A stretch of 9,713 nucleotides of DNA from Actinomycetota bacterium (GTDB taxonomy: Bacteria > Actinomycetota > Actinomycetes > Acidothermales > Acidothermaceae), in NCBI GenBank assembly GCA_003134755.1, contig PLCK01000097.1, forward strand, positions 1-9,713. Reading direction: 5' to 3'. A model generated the notes under the pieces. It was not told the DNA's origin and searched no databases. It saw only the letters and a program-made list of their open reading frames with translations. This document shows positions 6,321 to 9,713 of this stretch, one piece after another. How positions within the stretch are numbered: the first letter of the stretch is position 1; every line of letters begins with the position of its first letter. The translations under genes and the position numbers were made by a program.

Positions 6321-6797
6321 CTACGGGGTTGTCCGTCGTTGCGCGAGGAGTTCGTCGAGTCGATTCTCGAACCACGCATACACGTCGCGCAGGTCATGCA
6401 GCCGGTCGTCGACGCCCGGAGCGGCCAATAGTGCTCGGTCGGCCACCTCGCGTATCCCAACGAGGGTGCGAAGACGGCTGCGCAGTGCCACTTCCCAGCC
6501 TCCGGCACGCACCTTGTAGTACATATGCCGGTCACCCGCGCGCGCGGCACGCTCGAGCATCCCGATGCCGATCAGCGTCCTAGTGGCGGCGCTGACCGCT
6601 CCAGCGGACAGTTGCAGCGCACTCTGGATTTCGGGAGCGGACTGTTCCGGCGGATCGCATACAACCAGCCAAGCCAGTACCCGGACGGTCGCTCGCGGGA
6701 TGCCGACATCGAACGCGAGAACGCCGAGCTCCTCCACGAAGGTCTGCCGCCAGTCAGGAACGACCGACGGCTTCGCGGTAACCCGGCGCGCGCTCAT
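6321..6797 (-). CDS. GbsR/MarR-like winged-helix transcriptional regulator
   Basis: The protein has 158 residues. A helical lead (about 15-45) precedes a winged helix-turn-helix: QSAPEIQSALQLSAGAVSAA (52-71) fits helix-turn-helix with the recognition helix SAGAVSAATRTLIGIG, followed by a wing LERAARAGDRHMYYKVR (81-97). The C-terminal helices should form the dimer interface. The layout matches the GbsR branch of MarR-type regulators, which bind palindromic DNA as dimers. Its ATG overlaps the permease stop as ATGA, so it is translationally coupled as the third gene of the ABC exporter operon. A palindrome with an embedded -10 hexamer at 9362-9387, upstream of the first gene, is the obvious target, which implies autorepression and induction by a transported compound. 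The ligand is unknown. Confidence 0.85.
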   Translation of the reverse strand: MSARRVTAKPSVVPDWRQTFVEELGVLAFDVGIPRATVRVLAWLVVCDPPEQSAPEIQSALQLSAGAVSAATRTLIGIGMLERAARAGDRHMYYKVRAGGWEVALRSRLRTLVGIREVADRALLAAPGVDDRLHDLRDVYAWFENRLDELLAQRRTTP

Positions 6798-8443
6798 TCG
6801 CCGACCAGGTCACGACGGCGGAAAGCAACTGCGCCGAAACCGCCGGCGCCAACGCCGAGCAGGATCATGACGGCGCCGCTGGTCCAGTTCGGGCTGCTCG
6901 CCGGAGCTGCCGACATCTGATGAAACAACGACGTGTCGAGCACCCAGTGAGAAGCGCCGGCAATTCCGCCGATGAGCTCGACCAGGAACGACCACGCGAG
7001 AAGCCCATACGTCACTGCGGAAACCGCGCGCGGCCACGCGCCGAATGTCAGCGCTCCCACACCGAGGATGAACACAGCGGGCGGGACGACGTTCAGCCCG
7101 GCCCCAAGCAACGTTGCGAATCCAACACCGCTGTGCTGGCTGGCCGCGCCGAGCCAGCACATCGTGCCTGCGACCAGTCCCGCCGATATCAAGCACCCGG
7201 TCGTAACAGCGAGACGACCAACAAGCCAGGTGTATCGGGAGACCTGCCGAACCAGCAAGTGATCGATTCTGCCTTCGGCCTCTTCACTGCGCGCCGCGCT
7301 CAGCTGCCCTGCAGCGACGAGCGCAATCAGCAAGGCGACGATGAGGAACGTGATCGCCAAGTACTGCGCGGCCCCCGAGCCGCGAATCCCCATCTTGGCG
7401 AATGTTTCGCGGTCGCCGGCGTTGTCGGACAGAACGCTACCCACCGACTTGGCGATGAGACCCATCATCAGGCTCAGCAGTGCGATCGAGATTCCCCAGG
7501 CGATGGCCACCCCGCGCGTCAGCCGAACCACGAGACTGGTCGGTCCGGACAACAGCCTCGTGCGCGCGGCGGCACGCGCCCGGTCGGCGACTATGCTCGC
7601 GCCCAGATCGCGTGATCCGGCAAGGTGAATCGCAAGCCCCGCCATGCTCGCGATGAGCGCGGCGATCGGCACCAGCATCAGCGGCCGCGGTGCAGTGAGC
7701 GGCTGGAGTTGCTCGACCCATCCGAGCGGCGAGAGCCAGCGCAGCCACGCCAGCCCGGTGCCCGAGTCGGCGATCATCCGCAGCGCGTACGCAATCCCGA
7801 GAACAGCGGCGGCGTACCCGGCGGCTTGACGGCGCGTTGGCGCCAGCTGACCGGCCAACGCTCCGACGATGAGAAAGATCGCCGCGCTGGACACGAGTGC
7901 AAGCGCGAGGAACAGCGATGGGCCGACGGCGATGCCCACGCTGTGTGCTCGGCCGACCGCGACCGTGATGATCGCCGTCACTCCCCAGAGGGTCAGGAGC
8001 CCGACGGCCAGCCCGGCCAGTGCCCGTGCGGTAGCGCCGCGGCGAGTGGTGTGCCCGACAAGCAACAGCTCCCAGCGCCCGGCGTCCTCTTCTCCGCGTA
8101 GCAGCCTGGTCCCGGCCAGCAGTCCCCACACACCACCGACGATGCTCAGCACACCGAGGCTGCGCCAGGCAGTAAAGCCGGCGACCGTCCCGATCTCGTG
8201 CGCGGGTCCGATGAGGGCGTTGAAGCCGGGGTTCGTTCCGAACGTCGCCGCCAACTGCGCCCGCGCTTGGACTGTCTTATAAGTCGCCGCGTAGCCGAGC
8301 GCGGACGACGCCACATACAGGCCGAACACGCATCCCCAGACGACAGCCGAACGGGCTGCCCTGCGTGCCGTCAGCGTGGCTGCGACCAGCCCTGGGCGGC
8401 GCATCGTTGCGATGGGAGCGCGCAGCGCAAGGTCAGCTGACAT
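6794..8443 (-). CDS. ABC exporter permease, two-half type (polyketide-antibiotic exporter family)
   Basis: This 549-residue protein has about twelve hydrophobic segments in two related halves. The duplication shows in a repeated element: RGEEDAGRWELLLVG (116-130) in the first half and RSEEAEGRIDHLLVR (385-399) in the second, each after a membrane pair. This architecture is that of the ABC-2-like exporters annotated as exporters of polyketide antibiotics (TnrB3-like). The protein should form the membrane channel for the ATPase encoded just upstream. Three in-frame ATGs exist at 8464, 8452 and 8443. GGGGG at 8453-8457 is best spaced (9 bases) for 8443, which gives an 11-base overlap with the ATPase gene. 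The C-terminus ends in FRRRDLVGE, a cytoplasmic basic tail. The substrate is unknown; family members confer resistance to or export amphipathic natural products. Confidence 0.85.
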   Translation of the reverse strand: MSADLALRAPIATMRRPGLVAATLTARRAARSAVVWGCVFGLYVASSALGYAATYKTVQARAQLAATFGTNPGFNALIGPAHEIGTVAGFTAWRSLGVLSIVGGVWGLLAGTRLLRGEEDAGRWELLLVGHTTRRGATARALAGLAVGLLTLWGVTAIITVAVGRAHSVGIAVGPSLFLALALVSSAAIFLIVGALAGQLAPTRRQAAGYAAAVLGIAYALRMIADSGTGLAWLRWLSPLGWVEQLQPLTAPRPLMLVPIAALIASMAGLAIHLAGSRDLGASIVADRARAAARTRLLSGPTSLVVRLTRGVAIAWGISIALLSLMMGLIAKSVGSVLSDNAGDRETFAKMGIRGSGAAQYLAITFLIVALLIALVAAGQLSAARSEEAEGRIDHLLVRQVSRYTWLVGRLAVTTGCLISAGLVAGTMCWLGAASQHSGVGFATLLGAGLNVVPPAVFILGVGALTFGAWPRAVSAVTYGLLAWSFLVELIGGIAGASHWVLDTSLFHQMSAAPASSPNWTSGAVMILLGVGAGGFGAVAFRRRDLVGE

Positions 8444-9347
8444 GAGCGACATCCCCCGTGTCATCGCTGCCGCCGTAGTGGGCTAAGAACAGCTCCTCCA
8501 GCGAGGGTTCGCGACTCAATAACTCGTGCACCCCCGCGCCTGCCAACACTTCAAGCAGCGGCTCGATCGTCCCGCGAACCTGACAACGAACAACTCGGCC
8601 CTCGATCTGAACTGAACTGACTCCCGAGACGTGCGACAGATCCGGCACCGAGGCGTCGAAGGTCGCCTCTACGGTCAGCGACGACAGGTGGCGCATGTCG
8701 GCCAGTGTGCCCATCTCGACAAGCTTCCCGGCGCGCAAAATGCCGATCCGATCGCATAACGCCTCGACCTCGCTCAAGATGTGCGAAGACAGGAACACCG
8801 TCTGGCCGCGCTCTTTCGCTTCCTGGACGCAATGACGAAACGCCTGCTCCATCAGCGGATCTAACCCGCTCGTCGGCTCATCCAGCACAAGCAGATCCGG
8901 GCGCGCCATGAGCGCCGCGATCAAGATGACCTTCTGTCGATTTCCTTTGGAATAGGTCCGCACCTTCTTCGACGGATCCAGCGCGAACCGCTCCACGAGC
9001 TCATCGCGATAGGCGACATCGACCTGTCCCTGCACCCGTGCCAAGAGATGCAGAGTCTCCGCACCGGTCAACGACGGCCAAAGACTCGCCTCCCCGGCGA
9101 CATACGCCATACGGCGATGGGCCTCAACGGGCTGCCGTTGGCAATCGAAACCGAAAATCTCCGCGTGCCCACGCGTGGGCCGGATCAACCCAAGCAGCAA
9201 CCGGATCGTCGTCGTCTTCCCGGCACCGTTCGGACCGAGGTAGCCCAACACCTCACCCGGTGCCACCTCCAGGTCAAGATCCTTCAGCGCATCGACACCG
9301 CCGTACCGCTTAGACAATCCGACCGCCCGAATCGCAACCTGCTCCAT
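8433..9347 (-). CDS. ABC transporter ATP-binding protein
   Basis: This 304-residue cytoplasmic ATPase energises the neighbouring permease. Walker A is GPNGAGKTT (38-46), Walker B is LLVLDEP (152-158), the D-loop is SGLDP (160-164) and the H-loop is SSH (H189). Two positions differ from textbook ABC proteins. The signature reads YSKGNRQ (132-138) rather than LSGGQ, and the Q-loop glutamine is replaced in YVAGEASLWPSLTG (82-95). Both occur in a known exporter subfamily, so they do not suggest inactivity. Residues after about 210 form the usual C-terminal extension of drug-type ATPases. ATG 9347 has AGGGAGG 6 bases upstream; a TTG directly before it is not needed. It is the first gene of the operon and is expressed from the promoter-operator at 9362-9387. 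Confidence 0.92.
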   Translation of the reverse strand: MEQVAIRAVGLSKRYGGVDALKDLDLEVAPGEVLGYLGPNGAGKTTTIRLLLGLIRPTRGHAEIFGFDCQRQPVEAHRRMAYVAGEASLWPSLTGAETLHLLARVQGQVDVAYRDELVERFALDPSKKVRTYSKGNRQKVILIAALMARPDLLVLDEPTSGLDPLMEQAFRHCVQEAKERGQTVFLSSHILSEVEALCDRIGILRAGKLVEMGTLADMRHLSSLTVEATFDASVPDLSHVSGVSSVQIEGRVVRCQVRGTIEPLLEVLAGAGVHELLSREPSLEELFLAHYGGSDDTGDVAHVS

Positions 9348-9353
9348 CAATGA

Positions 9354-9360
9354 CCTCCCT
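9354..9360 (-). promoter_or_regulatory. Ribosome binding site of the ABC ATPase gene
   Basis: On the minus strand this reads AGGGAGG, 6 bases before ATG 9347. It is a strong site that decides the start. Confidence 0.75.
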
Positions 9361-9361
9361 A

Positions 9362-9387
9362 GTTATTTCAGATATTACTGAAACAAC
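9362..9387 (-). promoter_or_regulatory. Palindromic operator enclosing a -10 hexamer of the ABC exporter operon
   Basis: The arms GTTATTTCAG (9362-9371) and CTGAAACAAC (9378-9387) are inverted repeats matching at 9 of 10 positions; the inner TTTCAG/CTGAAA is perfect. The 6-base spacer reads TAATAT on the minus strand, close to the -10 consensus TATAAT. No clear -35 was found 16-19 bases further up. A dimeric regulator bound here would cover the promoter, so the site is the expected target of the GbsR/MarR-like protein encoded at the end of the operon. AT-richness stands out sharply from the GC-rich surroundings. Confidence 0.7.
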
Positions 9388-9590
9388 TGAAGCCACCACA
9401 GGGCCGAAAGACCTGCCCGTTCGCGCGTGGCGACCTTCTCCCAGTCCCGCCAGGAGCTCGACACGTGTGGGTCTCCACCGTGCACTTCCCGTCGCTGCCG
9501 GACAGGAACGGCCCCCGCGCGCAGACGGACAAATCTAGGTCCGAATCGGCGCTGATTTCACCTAACTCCTCTGGCGGTGGTCCGCGTGCC
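9388..9590. other. Non-coding or degenerate sequence upstream of the exporter operon
   Basis: Open frames cross this stretch on both strands, but none has a recognisable protein pattern or a good ribosome site. It separates the operon promoter from the transposase remnant and may itself be decayed mobile-element or former gene sequence. Confidence 0.35.
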
Positions 9591-9674
9591 ACCGAACACC
9601 CCACCGGTGAAGGCAAGCTGTATTTGTGCGCGGTCAAAGACGTCTTCGCCGGCAGGATCGTCGGCTACTCGATG
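9591..9674 (+). pseudogene. IS3-family transposase (OrfB, rve domain) fragment
   Basis: In one frame this gives 28 residues, TEHPTGEGKLYLCAVKDVFA followed by GRIVGYSM, a segment highly characteristic of IS3-family OrfB integrase domains. In intact members it directly follows the first catalytic aspartate (WVTDIT-like) and comes well before the second. Here the upstream context is replaced (GGGPRA instead of the usual WVTDI), and the downstream frame ends in unrelated residues and a TGA at 9702-9704. None of the DDE catalytic residues is present, so it is inactive. The surrounding frame (from GTG 9465) is open but only this part resembles a protein. It is the trace of an insertion sequence next to the exporter operon. 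Confidence 0.75.
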
Positions 9675-9700
9675 GGACTGCCCCCAGTTGAGTTGACTCC
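9673..9700 (+). repeat. Possible IS3-type terminal inverted repeat
   Basis: The sequence TGGGACTGCCCCCAGTTGAG begins with TG and has the TGxACTGxCCCC pattern remembered for many IS3-family ends. It begins at the point where similarity to the transposase stops. Its orientation would make it the outer end of an element lying to the right, outside the window. No partner repeat or target duplication can be seen here. Confidence 0.3.
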
Positions 9701-9713
9701 TTGACCTGCCCTA

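Noticed and set aside
5400..6519. Two plus-strand frames of over 340 codons opposite the aldo/keto reductase
   Set aside because: They are antisense shadows; the minus strand has a complete catalytic tetrad and family-typical ends.
9368..9637. 89-codon minus-strand frame upstream of the ABC ATPase
   Set aside because: It would run through the operator palindrome and the transposase shard, has no recognisable motif, and lacks a convincing start.
1..9713. CRISPR array, tRNA or rRNA genes
   Set aside because: No regularly spaced direct repeats, cloverleaf-like segments or rRNA-like stretches were seen on reading the window.

Overview
The window is high-GC DNA with GTG starts and strong codon bias. 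It reads as a chromosomal segment of an actinomycete (Actinomycetota); the genus cannot be fixed from sequence alone. Nine protein genes are supported. There is one transposase remnant at the right edge. No tRNA, rRNA or CRISPR array was seen.

Left block (1-4046). A dehydrogenase of the zinc-alcohol-dehydrogenase fold runs off the left edge on the minus strand. Divergent from it is a pair on the plus strand: a CDP-alcohol phosphatidyltransferase with a perfect catalytic motif, then a membrane-anchored sulfatase/phosphoglycerol-transferase-like enzyme with an extracytoplasmic alkaline-phosphatase-superfamily domain. A class I SAM-dependent methyltransferase converges on the sulfatase, with only 3 bases between the two stop codons. 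A lipid-headgroup transferase, an outward-facing phospho/sulfo-hydrolase, an oxidoreductase and a methyltransferase together suggest synthesis of a modified phospholipid or envelope polymer. The product is unknown. This is the best candidate in the window for an undescribed pathway, and it probably continues to the left.

Middle block (4047-6320). A small four-helix CopD-like membrane protein is followed by a short S30AE-type ribosome-hibernation protein. A weak DosR-like sequence lies just upstream of the latter. An aldo/keto reductase converges on it from the right. Then come 234 bases without a recognisable gene.

Right block (6321-9387). A compact minus-strand operon encodes an ABC ATPase, a two-half permease of the polyketide-antibiotic-exporter type and a GbsR/MarR-like repressor, with overlapping junctions. 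Upstream of the ATPase, a 26-base imperfect palindrome encloses a good -10 hexamer (TAATAT). The simplest reading is an autoregulated drug or metabolite efflux operon in which the last gene represses the whole unit.

Right edge (9388-9713). No intact gene is visible. A 28-codon piece of an IS3-family transposase (OrfB) is embedded in unrelated sequence, and just after it is a sequence resembling an IS3-type terminus. This suggests past insertion and deletion next to the efflux operon.
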